Part shown: positions 1 to 10,240 of the stretch, in pieces
How the letters are laid out: the number at the start of each line of letters is the position of its first letter
How positions within the stretch are numbered: position 1 is the first letter of the stretch
Assembly (NCBI RefSeq): GCF_009937955.1
Contig: NZ_AP018439.1
Span: forward strand, 1,798,001 to 1,862,000
Origin: Undibacterium sp. KW1
GTDB lineage: Bacteria; Pseudomonadota; Gammaproteobacteria; Burkholderiales; Burkholderiaceae_D
Length of the DNA: 64,000 bases
Direction of reading: 5' to 3'
Translations under genes and position numbers: made by a program
Notes under the pieces: generated by a model
Databases searched by the model: none
Seen by the model: only the letters and a program-made list of their open reading frames with translations
What the model was told of the DNA's origin: nothing

Positions 1-632
1 TCGCCGAGCCTGCAGGTGAGGGGCCCATGCAGGACATGATGGCTGAAATGGCCAGTAAGCTGGGTGTCTGGCTCATTGGTGGCACCATCCCTCTGCAGGC
101 GGCCCAGCCTGGCAAGGTCTTGAATACGACCCTGGTCTATGATCCTCAAGGCCAGCAGATTGCGCGCTACGACAAAATTCATTTATTTGGATTCAGCAAG
201 GGTGAAGAGTCGTATGAAGAGGCGCGCACTATCGTCGCCGGCAATCAGGTCAGCAGTTTTGATGCCGGTTTTGGCAAGGTGGGGCTGTCTATCTGCTATG
301 ACTTGCGTTTCCCTGAATTATTCCGTGCGCTGGGGACCAGTTCCCTGATCGTTGTGCCTGCTGCATTTACCTATACGACCGGCCAGGCACACTGGGAAAT
401 ACTTTTACGTGCCCGCGCCATAGAAAACCAGTGTTATGTGCTGGCTTGCGGCCAGGGCGGCAAGCATGTGAACGGCCGCCGTACCTGGGGGCACAGCATG
501 CTGATCGACCCTTGGGGTAAGGTCTTGGACGTATTGGAAGAGGGCGAGGGCATCGTCAGTGGCGACGTTGATGAAAGCCTGATTGCCAGCATACGCGAAA
601 GTTTGCCAGCATTGCGCCATCGCAAGTTATGA
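1..632 (+). CDS. Nit/carbon-nitrogen hydrolase family amidase, 5'-truncated by window edge
   Basis: The reading frame is open from base 3 to the stop at 630-632, so the start lies upstream of the window. It belongs to the nitrilase superfamily (Nit1 / deaminated-glutathione amidase branch), cytoplasmic enzymes that hydrolyse omega-amide bonds. The visible part holds the KIHLFGF segment with the catalytic Lys region and the nucleophile motif SICYDLRFPE with its Cys, followed by the family ending RTWGHSMLIDPWG. These support the family firmly; the exact substrate is inferred. It sits 160 bp upstream of tldD on the same strand. The 161-bp gap is AT-rich and shows no clear promoter. Confidence 0.88.
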   Translation, partial: AEPAGEGPMQDMMAEMASKLGVWLIGGTIPLQAAQPGKVLNTTLVYDPQGQQIARYDKIHLFGFSKGEESYEEARTIVAGNQVSSFDAGFGKVGLSICYDLRFPELFRALGTSSLIVVPAAFTYTTGQAHWEILLRARAIENQCYVLACGQGGKHVNGRRTWGHSMLIDPWGKVLDVLEEGEGIVSGDVDESLIASIRESLPALRHRKL

Positions 633-793
633 AGCTAGTGCGGGGATAAGGTGGCAATCAGCGGAGTGAGCAGACCAGAGAAACCCGCAGATGCTCTACA
701 ATGTCAGTGTGTGCGCCAGCGGTTTACAAGTATGTTGCAAATATTTTGCAAGTAATGTGCGCTAATTTAATTGCAGTGTAAATAATTTATTCT

Positions 794-2254
794 ATGACCC
801 CATTTGATCCCGCCATGAGCCATCTCGCTATCGCACGCGATATTTTGCTGACCCCATTTGGCCTTGATGAAGCCAAACTCAGCAAGGTGCTGGGCAGCAT
901 GTTCACTCATAAAGTGGACTATGCCGATTTGTATTTCCAGTTTACACGCAATGAAGGCTGGAGCCTGGAAGAAGGCATAGTCAAGACTGGTAGTTTCTCT
1001 ATAGACCAGGGGGTAGGTGTACGTGCCGTCTCTGGCGATAAAACTGCATTTTCTTACTCTGATGAAATATCTGAGCAAGCCTTGTCCGATGCTGCCAAGG
1101 CAACCCGTACTATTGCCCGTCAGGGTACTGGCAAGATTCAGGTGGCATCCAGTCTTAAAGGTCTGGATAATCGCTCCCTGTATTTGCGGGATGACCCCCT
1201 GCATTCCATGGACGCCAATCAAAAAGTCCAGTTGCTGGAAAAAATCGAGAAAATCGCCAGAGCCAAGGACCCGCGCATAGTGCAAGTAATGGCCAGCATG
1301 GCCGGTGAATATGATGTGGTGCTGGTGGCACGTAGCGATGGTGTGATTGCTGGCGACATCCGCCCTCTTGTGCGTGTTTCACTGACGGTCATTGCCGAAC
1401 AAAATGGCCGCCGTGAAGTGGGCACCAGCGGTGGTGGTGGCCGCTATGATTATTCGTATTTCACTGATGCATTGCTGGAGCAATATGCAGACGAAGCCGT
1501 CAAGTCAGCACTGGTCAACCTTGAAGCGCGTCCGGCCCCGGCTGGCCCGATGACCGTGGTACTTGGCCCCGGCTGGCCTGGCGTACTGTTGCATGAAGCG
1601 ATAGGTCATGGTCTGGAGGGTGACTTCAACCGCAAGGGTTCCAGCACTTTCTCTGGCCGCATAGGTGAGCGTGTCGCAGCCAAAGGCGTGACGGTGGTGG
1701 ATGATGGCACCATGCTGAACCGCCGTGGTTCCTTGAATATGGACGATGAGGGCAATCCTACTCAGTGCACAACACTGATAGAGGACGGCATCCTCAAAGG
1801 CTATATGCAAGACACCATGAATGCGCGCCTCATGAAAATGCCGGTGACTGGTAATGCCCGCCGTGAATCCTTTGCTCATTTGCCTATGCCGCGTATGACC
1901 AACACTTATATGCTGGCTGGTGACAAAGATCCCGAAGAAATCCTCGCATCTGTTAAAAATGGTCTCTACGCTGTCAACTTTGGCGGTGGTCAGGTCGATA
2001 TAACGAACGGTAAGTTCGTATTTTCAGCCAGTGAGGCATATATGATAGAAAACGGCAAGCTCAGCTATCCGGTCAAGGGCGCTACCCTGATAGGCAATGG
2101 TCCGGAAGTATTAAATCACGTCAGTATGATAGGCAATGACCTGCGTCTTGATTCCGGCGTCGGTGTCTGTGGCAAGGAAGGACAGAGTCTGCCGGTAGGC
2201 GTGGGTCAGCCCAGCCTGCGCATAGAGGGCCTGACAGTTGGGGGAACTGCCTGA
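794..2254 (+). CDS. tldD: TldD metalloprotease (TldD/PmbA family)
   Basis: 486 residues, close to the 481 of E. coli TldD. TldD pairs with TldE/PmbA to form a cytosolic zinc protease acting on unfolded peptides such as microcin B17 precursor and CcdA. The signature is clear: the [11 protein letters not shown] metal-binding motif in the middle (about residues 268-278) and the C-terminal glycine-rich [21 protein letters not shown] block. The start at 794 has no obvious Shine-Dalgarno; an in-frame ATG at 818 is an alternative. No tldE is visible in the window. The next gene starts 43 bp downstream. Confidence 0.95.
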   Translation: MTPFDPAMSHLAIARDILLTPFGLDEAKLSKVLGSMFTHKVDYADLYFQFTRNEGWSLEEGIVKTGSFSIDQGVGVRAVSGDKTAFSYSDEISEQALSDAAKATRTIARQGTGKIQVASSLKGLDNRSLYLRDDPLHSMDANQKVQLLEKIEKIARAKDPRIVQVMASMAGEYDVVLVARSDGVIAGDIRPLVRVSLTVIAEQNGRREVGTSGGGGRYDYSYFTDALLEQYADEAVKSALVNLEARPAPAGPMTVVLGPGWPGVLLHEAIGHGLEGDFNRKGSSTFSGRIGERVAAKGVTVVDDGTMLNRRGSLNMDDEGNPTQCTTLIEDGILKGYMQDTMNARLMKMPVTGNARRESFAHLPMPRMTNTYMLAGDKDPEEILASVKNGLYAVNFGGGQVDITNGKFVFSASEAYMIENGKLSYPVKGATLIGNGPEVLNHVSMIGNDLRLDSGVGVCGKEGQSLPVGVGQPSLRIEGLTVGGTA

Positions 2255-2297
2255 TGGCCTGTGGCTATCCATGTATTGTCACGCCGGGCTTGCTCAC

Positions 2298-3065
2298 ATG
2301 TTAGTCATTGCCATCGTCTCTGCGAAAGGTGGGGTCGGCAAGACCACGATTACCGCCAATCTGGGTGTCGGTCTGGCGCAGCGCGGTTTTCCTGTGACTG
2401 TTGTCGATCTTGATCCGCAAAACGCCATGCAATGGCATCTTGGCGGCCTTGAGGCAGGCGAGACCAATGGTGTCAGCCTGTTGACGGCGGCACGCGCCAA
2501 GTTGATGGATGCTTGCTACACGAGTCAATTCGGATTGAATTTTGTCCCCTTTGGCAATGGCGGCGAAAAGCAGCGCATGCGTTTTGAAGATGTGCTCGAG
2601 CAGCAAGAGCCCTGGCTGCGCAAGAAGTTGCAGGCTGCAAAACTGCCTGCCAATGCCATCGTCTTGCTGGACACCCCGCCTGGGCCTTCGGTCTACCTGA
2701 AGCAGGCTATCCACGCTGCGGACTTTTTATTGGTTGTTGTACTCGCCGATGCTGCTTCGTATTCAACCCTGCCCGAGATGGAAGAACTGATTTCGACCTA
2801 TGGGCACAGAAGCCAGGCAGATGTTGGTTCCGCCTATATAGTTAACCAGGGTTCGCAGCGGCAACTGGCGAAAGATGTGGTGGCCCTGATTGCTGATCGG
2901 CTGGGCGAACGTATGGTGCCCTTCATCGTCCAGGAAAGTCCGCAAGTCGAGGAAGCGCTCGCCTATGAGCGTCCGGTACTCGAATATAAGCCGGATAATC
3001 CTGCGTCTTTAAGCATACAAAAAATCATAGACTGGTTGCTGGCCGGTTTACTGGGTGGGCGCTGA
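2298..3065 (+). CDS. bcsQ: BcsQ/YhjQ-like ParA-family ATPase, first copy
   Basis: 255-residue SIMIBI-class P-loop ATPase. The deviant Walker A KGGVGKTT lies at residues 9-16, switch region DLDPQNA near 40, and LLDTPPGPS near 120. In enterobacteria BcsQ localises cellulose synthase at the pole and is needed for secretion. I chose ATG 2298 because the Walker A motif must be near the N-terminus; the longer frame from 2238 would overlap tldD and add 20 unrelated residues. A second, distinct BcsQ of the same length lies at 4756-5523. This copy is separated from bcsD by 333 bp, so it may be transcribed separately. Assignment to cellulose rests on context and similarity to the second copy. Confidence 0.85.
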   Translation: MLVIAIVSAKGGVGKTTITANLGVGLAQRGFPVTVVDLDPQNAMQWHLGGLEAGETNGVSLLTAARAKLMDACYTSQFGLNFVPFGNGGEKQRMRFEDVLEQQEPWLRKKLQAAKLPANAIVLLDTPPGPSVYLKQAIHAADFLLVVVLADAASYSTLPEMEELISTYGHRSQADVGSAYIVNQGSQRQLAKDVVALIADRLGERMVPFIVQESPQVEEALAYERPVLEYKPDNPASLSIQKIIDWLLAGLLGGR

Positions 3066-3398
3066 CATTTCAATCGCGCGACCATGCTGAAATTTTACCG
3101 CGTCTGCTACTACCATTTAACCGTTTTTTGCAAGCACGCTTGCCTGCATTGGTAATGTGTGACGCATAGTGCAAATGCCGATAAATTGTGCTGTTTTGGC
3201 TCAGTAATTGTGAAAATGGTTTGCAAAATAATTAAATATTTACAAATGCTTGATCTTATTATTAATTGTTGACATTTCACCATTCATATAGGCTGGACTA
3301 GCAATAAAGGCGAGTGGTAAAGTCGCAACGAATCAACACTCTCTATGATTTGCGTGTCACGATAGTAGCCATAGAGAAAAAGTTAACGCAAAGGTGTC
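3066..3398 (+). promoter_or_regulatory. Intergenic region before bcsD, probable operon promoter
   Basis: 333-bp AT-rich gap without a gene. A TTGACA hexamer at 3269-3274 lies 125 bp before bcsD, but no good -10 sits at normal spacing (TATAGG begins only about 13 nt later). It probably carries the promoter and leader of the bcsD-P-Q-AB operon; the exact promoter is uncertain. Confidence 0.35.
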
Positions 3399-3896
3399 AT
3401 GAGCATGTCCACAAATTCTATTCGTTATTACGAAGAGCAGCAGTGCTCAGTTCAATGGAGATCTTTCCTTGGAGCATTTTCTGCCGAGTTCGCTTCCAAA
3501 GGCGAGCCTGGCGACCTGCGCGCTTTCATGCATCAGTTGGGCCGCACCATGGCTGCCGGTTTTCACGTGAATGACGGCAGTAGCCTGCAAGCACTGGAAG
3601 CATGCATGAACAAGGTCTGGTCAGAAATGAACTGGGGCTGGGTGGAGCTGGTGGAAGAAGCCGATGCACTGGTCGTTGCCCATCATGCATCTCCGCTGAA
3701 AGTAGCATTCGGCGAGCATGCACTGGAATGGTCGCCAGCTTTGCTCGAAGGCGTATATGCGCAGTGGTTTGATGGCCTGGGTATGGACAAATCCTTGCGC
3801 CTGACGCAGCGGGCAGGCGTATTCGAAGATGGACAATTATTTGTATTTGATTTGAAGAAGCAGTCAGAAGAGCCGTCTTATTTCACACGTCGTTAA
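3399..3896 (+). CDS. bcsD: Cellulose synthase subunit BcsD
   Basis: 165 residues, the usual size of BcsD (about 156 in Komagataeibacter). BcsD forms a periplasmic/cytoplasmic-edge octameric ring in Komagataeibacter and orders glucan chains into crystalline ribbons; in betaproteobacteria it accompanies BcsP and BcsQ. The N-terminal YEEQQCSVQWRSFLGAF and the C-terminal WFDGLGMDKSLRLTQR segments match my memory of the family. Start ATG 3399, with ATG 3405 also possible. It is 41 bp from the next gene and reads as the first gene of the compact bcsD-P-Q-AB operon. No signal peptide is seen, as expected for the family. Confidence 0.85.
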   Translation: MSMSTNSIRYYEEQQCSVQWRSFLGAFSAEFASKGEPGDLRAFMHQLGRTMAAGFHVNDGSSLQALEACMNKVWSEMNWGWVELVEEADALVVAHHASPLKVAFGEHALEWSPALLEGVYAQWFDGLGMDKSLRLTQRAGVFEDGQLFVFDLKKQSEEPSYFTRR

Positions 3897-3937
3897 TTGG
3901 ATTGTGACGCTGCAAGTAACCGGAGCTGGTGGACATT

Positions 3938-4759
3938 ATGGATGATGACGTAAAAAATCTTTTTCAGAAATTTGGGCAATCAACTGATGCGTATCGCGAA
4001 ATCAATCGTGATGCTGACAGTGAACAGGCAAAGCAGCGCTGGCCCTTGTTGCGTGACGTGCATCTGCATGCGGGACCGGCTCCTGCCACGGCACCCGCTC
4101 GTGCTCAGCACAGGGAAGAAGAGGTGGCCGAGCCAGTCCATTTGAATGACAGTCCTTTCCGTCCCGCTGCCGTGAAAACTGCGGTGAGCAGAGCAACTGC
4201 GGTGAAAGCCAGCGCCGCACAAGCCGCACCTGAGGGGCATGCAAGTATCAGGCACAGCTCTCAATTGCCTTTGAAGCAAATGCTGATGCAAAAAGCTGCA
4301 GTCGAAGAGCAAGAGCTTGAGCTCGAAGTAGCGCCACCATTTTTGTCAAGAGTTTTACCTGCGGCACCAAAGCAAAATACTGCTGGTAAAAAAGAGTCTG
4401 TTACCAGTGGCTTGTTTTCCGGCAGGAGCCAGGTCTCACCTGAGCGTGAAGTGGGAGCGCCTGCGCATGCTGTGCCCGGTATTGCTGCAAGCACTGGCAT
4501 ACGCAAGCCTGTGAACGTCAGCCCTGCGCAAGTACCTCCTGCTACTGTCATACACAACATACCTGCAGCACATGTCATGCCTGTCAAACAAGCGCATGTG
4601 CATGTTGAAGAACAGCGCGGTCAAAGCGTGAAAACCAAACCGGCCGGCAAAGACCAGCCGGTCAGCGCAGTATTTGGTCGCCTGGCTGGCAAACAGGAAG
4701 AAGCCAGGCCAGCCGATGCGGGTACCAATTCATTCTTTAAAAAAATATTTAAACCATGA
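3938..4759 (+). CDS. bcsP: Proline/alanine-rich cellulose biosynthesis protein BcsP (BcsR/YhjR-like N-terminus)
   Basis: 273 residues. The first 40 contain DDVKNLFQKFGQSTDAY and, near residue 36, the RWPLL motif that also ends the short enterobacterial BcsR/YhjR. The rest is a low-complexity Pro/Ala/Val-rich tail ending in a basic SFFKKIFKP. This N-terminal BcsR-like module plus disordered tail is the architecture called BcsP in beta- and gammaproteobacterial clusters. I chose ATG 3938 over GTG 3929. Its stop overlaps the bcsQ start by ATGA (4756-4759), so the two are translationally coupled; BcsR and BcsQ form a complex in E. coli, consistent with this coupling. Confidence 0.75.
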   Translation: MDDDVKNLFQKFGQSTDAYREINRDADSEQAKQRWPLLRDVHLHAGPAPATAPARAQHREEEVAEPVHLNDSPFRPAAVKTAVSRATAVKASAAQAAPEGHASIRHSSQLPLKQMLMQKAAVEEQELELEVAPPFLSRVLPAAPKQNTAGKKESVTSGLFSGRSQVSPEREVGAPAHAVPGIAASTGIRKPVNVSPAQVPPATVIHNIPAAHVMPVKQAHVHVEEQRGQSVKTKPAGKDQPVSAVFGRLAGKQEEARPADAGTNSFFKKIFKP

Positions 4760-5523
4760 GGGTAGTTGCCGTCATTTCTCCCAAGGGTGGGGTAGGTAAA
4801 ACTACCGTTACCGCAAATCTGGCGGCATCCCTGGCCCGTCTCGGTCCACGCATCACCATATTGGACCTGGATCCGCAAAACGCACTCAGATTGCATTTTG
4901 GTATGGCACATGATGATGCCAGTGGTATTGCACAACAGGAGACCATGGAGAATAGCTGGACAGATGTTTTGTTTGAAAGCGCCTATGGTGTCGATTTCCT
5001 GCCTTATGGCAGCGTAGATGAAGATCAGCGTGCAGTTTTCGAACAGGAAATCAAGGCCGATCCAAAATGGCTCGCAAAGAAACTGGCTTCCCTGAATTTG
5101 TCTGAAAATAGCGTGGTCCTGATAGACACGCCACCTGGTCCCAGTATTTATCTGCAACAGGTCTTGCATGCAGCAAATTATGCGCTGGTGGTGTTAAAGC
5201 CAGATGCCGCTTCTTATTCAACGATACCATCGATAGAATCCCTGATCGATTATTACTGTGCTGACCGCAAGGAGTTTCTCGGTTATTGCTATCTGCTGAA
5301 CCAGATGGACGCCGCCAAGCAATTGAGCCGCGATGTCTTTGGCATGTTGCGCAGCAGCCTGGGCAAGCGCTTCATACCTGTCACCATCCATAAGGATGAG
5401 GCAGTCAGTGAAGCACTGGCTTGCCAGACACCGGTCTCCTATTATTCCCAGCATTGTTCTGCTACGCATGACATGCAAGAGTTGACAGCCTGGCTGCAAA
5501 CGAATTTCAGATTGGTTGATTAA
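4756..5523 (+). CDS. bcsQ: BcsQ ParA-family ATPase, second copy
   Basis: 255 residues with deviant Walker A KGGVGKTT at residues 10-17, DLDPQNALRLHFG near 38 and LIDTPPGPSIYLQQ near 122. The N-terminus MRVVAVISPKGGVGKTT is the usual BcsQ start. It overlaps bcsP by 4 bp and ends exactly where bcsAB begins (stop 5521-5523, ATG 5524), so it is the operon's canonical BcsQ. The protein is recognisably paralogous to the 2298-3065 product but clearly diverged, so the duplication is not recent or the first copy came from elsewhere. Confidence 0.9.
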   Translation: MRVVAVISPKGGVGKTTVTANLAASLARLGPRITILDLDPQNALRLHFGMAHDDASGIAQQETMENSWTDVLFESAYGVDFLPYGSVDEDQRAVFEQEIKADPKWLAKKLASLNLSENSVVLIDTPPGPSIYLQQVLHAANYALVVLKPDAASYSTIPSIESLIDYYCADRKEFLGYCYLLNQMDAAKQLSRDVFGMLRSSLGKRFIPVTIHKDEAVSEALACQTPVSYYSQHCSATHDMQELTAWLQTNFRLVD

Positions 5524-8500
5524 ATGCGTTCGATACTTAACTCCCGATATCTCTATGGTCGCCTCAACGACCTAGGGCGTGCCATGGTCAACTGGCCAGG
5601 CTGGGAGCGCAAGACACCGCGTTTTCTGGCCTTGATGGTCGCGGTGTTCTTGTACTGGACCAGTATCAGCATCCCTCTGGATTTGCCGCTGCAAACACTG
5701 TTTTCGATTATCATTTTCAGTACTGCACTGTACCTGCGCCGGTATACTGGTACGCTGATTTCACTGGTGATGGTGATGTTTTCCATCAGTGCTACCAGCC
5801 GCTATATCTATTGGCGCATCACTTACACCATAGGCACAGATAATCTGATTGACCTGTTCTTTGCGCTGGTGCTGATCATGGCTGAGGTGTATGCCTGGCT
5901 GGTGCTGCTGCTGGGGTATTTGCAAACCGCCTGGCCCTTAAAGCGCAAGCCTGTGATGATGCCGCCAGATACCTCGACCTGGCCCACCATTGATCTGTTC
6001 ATCCCCAGCTATAACGAAGACCTGGCCGTAGTTAAGCCTACCGTGCTGGCGGCCATGGGTATAGACTGGCCCAAGGATAAACTCAATATCATTATCCTCG
6101 ATGACGGGCGTCGCCCTGCCTTTGCCGAATTTGCGGCCTCAGTCGGTGTACAGTGTTTTACCCGTGCGGATAATAATCATGCGAAGGCCGGTAATATCAA
6201 TGCTGCCCTGAAGCGTACTACCGGCGATTTCGTCGCGATCTTCGATTGCGATCACATGCCGACACGCTCGTTTTTGCAATATACGATGGGCTGGTTCCTG
6301 GTTGATCCCAAGCTGGCGATGGTACAGACCCCCACCATTTTCTGTCTCCAGATCCGTTTGAGCGCAATTTGCAAACCTTCCGCAATGTGCCAAATGAAGG
6401 TGAGCTGTTCTATGGTCTGATACAGGACGGTAATGATCTGTGGAATGCAACTTTCTTTTGTGGGTCTTGTGCCATTCTGCGTCGCACCTACCTCGAAGAA
6501 GTTGGCGGCATTGCAGTTGAGACCGTGACAGAAGATGCACACACTGCATTGAAAATGCAGCGCCTTGGCTACAATACGGCCTACCTGGCATTGCCGCAGG
6601 CAGCCGGTCTGGCAACTGAGAGCCTGTCAGCCCACGTTGGTCAGCGTATACGCTGGGCGCGCGGCATGGCGCAGATTTTCCGTACTGATAATCCCCTGCT
6701 GGGCAAGGGGCTTAGTTTTGGCCAGCGTCTATGTTATAGCAACGCCATGCTGCATTTCTTTTATGGTTTGCCGCGCATGGTGTTCTTGTTGGCACCTCTG
6801 TCTTACCTGTTTTTTGAAGTGCATATCATCAAGGCTTCAGCCCTGTCGATTGCGGCGTATTCCTTGCCCCATCTCTTGCATGCCAACCTGACCAACTCCC
6901 GCATACAGGGCGCGCACCGGCATTCCTTCTGGGCCGAGGTGTATGAGGCAACGCTGGCATGGTATATCTTCCGCCCCACACTGGTAGCGCTGATCAACCC
7001 CAAACTCGGTAAGTTCAACGTGACTGCCAAAGGTGGCCTGGTCGAGCAGGAGCATTTTGACTGGACCATTTCCAAGCCTTACCTGATCATGCTGGGCATG
7101 AACATATTAGGTTTTTTTGTCGGTTTTGGCCGGGCATTGTGGTGGAATACTTATGAGATGGACACAGTCATCCTGAATATGCTGTGGACGATTTATAACC
7201 TGGTCATCCTTGGTGCTACCCTTGCCGTGGCAACAGAATCCAAACAGGTAAGGCGCACACACAGGGTCAGGGCAGTATTGAATGCGACCCTGCGTTTGAA
7301 CAACGGTCACTCTATAGTTTGCCGTACTGAGGATTTTTCCATGGGAGGCATGTCTTTCCGGGTACCGGAAGGTTTTCAGATGCACAAGGATGAAGACTTG
7401 ATGATTTCCCTGTATGGCACCAACGGCGAATCCGTATTCCCGGCCAGAACAGTGTTCTTCAAGGATAATTTGCTCAGTGTGCAATTCATGCCACTGGATC
7501 TACAGCAGGAAATGGATTTGATCAATTGCACCATAGGCCGTGCCGACGTCTGGCTCAGTTGGTCAAATGACAGGGATATCGACCATCCGCTGAATGGTTT
7601 GAAAGAAATCGCCTATCACAGCATGCGCGGATTCAGCCGGTTTGGCACCAGTATCAAGCAATACGTCATGGAAAGAACGGGACATATGAATAAAATAAAT
7701 GAGGCTTCCATCGTGAAAACCATCACAACAAGTATACGGGCAAAATTGTCGCGCAAAGGCAGTACTACGGCTCTGGCCATACTTTGTGGCGTAACTGCGA
7801 TAGCACACCATGACGATGTATTGGCCAAGTCCAAACATGCAAGTGCCAGTGCTTCTGCCACAGCTAGCGCTCAGCCTGCCGTCGTTGAAAAAATCGCCCT
7901 GGAAGATTTGCAGCCAACCTCGGTAATAGGTGGCCAGAAGACCTATAACATCAGCCTCAAGGATATGATAGGCATCAGCTCCAGTGTTGAATTGCGTGGC
8001 ACCGAGGGCGAGCGTTCCTTTCCCTTCACCGTGCGTAGCGATGAGGTGATTACAGCAGCCAAGGTCAAGTATGGCATAGCCTATTCACCTGCTTTGCTGC
8101 CTGACCTGTCCCACATACAGGTGCTGGTCAACAATGAGCTGGTCAGTGTTGTACCTCTGCCTAAAGAAACTTCTAAAGGCATCGTGCGTGAAGATGTGAT
8201 TGATCCACGTTTTTTTGCTGACTTCAATCAACTCAGTTTTAAACTCATAGGCCATTACACCCGGGATTGTGAAGACCCTTATCACTCCAGCCTGTGGGCC
8301 AAGCTCAGCCACACCACTAATCTGGAATTGACAGTTTCCCCACTGACCCTGGCAAATGACCTGGGCATGTTGCCAGCACCTTTCTTTGACAGGCGTGACA
8401 ACAAATTGCTGGAGCTGCCTTTCATCCTGCCAGCGACACCTTCACTGGAAGTCTTGCGCAATGCGGGTGTCGTTGCTTCCTGGTTTGGACATCTGTCTTC

Positions 8501-10079
8501 TTATCGTGGCGCACGCTTTCCTATCGAAGCCAATACCTTGCCACGTGGTAACGCCGTGTTGTTTGCCACCGCCAATGAAGCACCGGCAGGCGTGACTTTG
8601 CCAGCGATTGCTGGCCCGACCCTGGCTATCATGGCTAATCCAGCCAACCCCAAAGCCAAGTTGTTGCTGGTGCTGGGACGTGATGTCAATGAACTCAAGA
8701 TTGCCGTACAAGCCCTGACCATGGGTCAGATGGCCATGTCTGGCGAATCTGCCGTGATCAAGAACCTTAAAGAAATCGATCCACGCAAAGCCTACGATGC
8801 GCCAAAATGGCTGCCTACCGATAGACCAGTCAAGTTTGGTGAACTGGCTGGGCCATCGGCACTGAAAGTCAATGGTCTGACACCAGACCTGATACGCGTG
8901 AACCTGCGCGTTGCGCCTGATTTGTTCACCTGGCAAAAAGAAGGCGTGCCTATCGATTTGCGTTACCGTTTCACGCCACGTCCTACCGTTGATAAATCGA
9001 CTTTGAATATTGGTATCAATGATGAGTTTGTACGCTCCTTGCCTTTGTCTGGTACACAGGTAGAAAAAGGCAAGATCAAGGAATCGGTCATGCTGTTCTT
9101 CAAGGATGGCCAGCGTTATGCCCAGGATGAAATCCAGGTACCGACTTTCCGCATAGGTGCAGAGAACCAGTTGCAATTCCACTTCTTTTACGATTACCCA
9201 AAACAAGGGGCATGTAAAGATGTGTATCTGGACAATGTGCGCTCTGCCATAGATCCAGATTCAACGATCGACTTTTCGAACATGCCACACTATGCCGCCA
9301 TGCCTAATCTGGCATATATGGCAAATGCCGGCTTCCCATTCACACGCATGGCAGACCTGGCGCAAACCGCCATCGTCATGCCAGACCGCCCAAATGCACA
9401 AGAGATGGAATTGTTCCTCAATGTCATGGGCCGCATGGGCGAGTCTACAGGTTACCCGGTATTGAACAGCACCCTGATCCGTAGCGCCGACGTTGAAAAA
9501 CATAGTGATAAAGACTTCCTGCTGTTAGGTGCAAGTGGCAATCTGCCTTTGCTCAAGCAATGGTCAAAATACATGCCCATGAGCATGGATGAAAACGGTA
9601 ACCGCCTGCAATTGCCTACAGGTTTCCTGCGTCTCGTGACCCGATGGGCTGGCCGCGATCTTGACGCCATGGAACGCCATGCCGGTGAAATGCTGGCCAA
9701 GACTGGCAATGCCTTTGGTGCCATGATGCAGTTTGAATCACCCTTGTCCAGTGGCCATAGCGTGATTGTCATGACCTCTGGTGACTCGACCAGCCTGGCT
9801 GACCTGACCGCGGGTTTGAACAAGGCTGATCTGCGTAGCAAATTCCAGGGAGATCTGGTGCTCATCAAGGGCGAGCGTATCGCCAATGCACAGATAGGTG
9901 AAACCTATTATTCAGGCAGCCTGCCTTGGTGGACCTGGTTGAAGTGGCATTTATCTACTCAGCCTTTCATCATGATTATTTTCCTGATGCTGGCCTCGCT
10001 GATTGCTGCGACCATGCTTTTCCGTTTCTTGCGCAAGAAAGCGGCATCCCGTCTGGCGCTGGAAGATAAAAAGAAATAA
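5524..10079 (+). pseudogene. bcsAB: bcsA-bcsB fusion: cellulose synthase catalytic + periplasmic subunits, interrupted by a 1-base deletion
   Basis: Two frames together encode about 1518 residues. Frame 1 (5524 to about 6330) holds the BcsA N-terminal membrane segments, the DDGRRP motif and FDCDH (DxD). Frame 3 resumes with HHFLSPDPFERN, TEDAHT, QRIRWARGM, more membrane helices and a PilZ domain (RRTHR and DFSMGG, c-di-GMP binding), then runs without a stop into BcsB (from about 7690), ending in a C-terminal membrane helix. The switch falls at a C5 run, 6329-6333; one extra C restores QTPHHFLSPDP. Fused AcsAB proteins are known in Komagataeibacter. The break is either a sequencing deletion or a true frameshift; all downstream motifs are intact, which favours the former. 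ATG 7686 could be an internal BcsB start. Confidence 0.88.
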
Positions 10080-10240
10080 TTGAAATGAATTGAGTTGTTT
10101 GGGCGGTATGCTATCTGAAGCGTAAAATAAGTAGATAGCACTGCCCATTTCCTTGATTTAAAACCTGACACAGTGCTGATTTTCTGAGGTGACGATAAAT
10201 AAGCTGACTCACAGAAAAAAGCGATCATTAGGGGAAGTAA

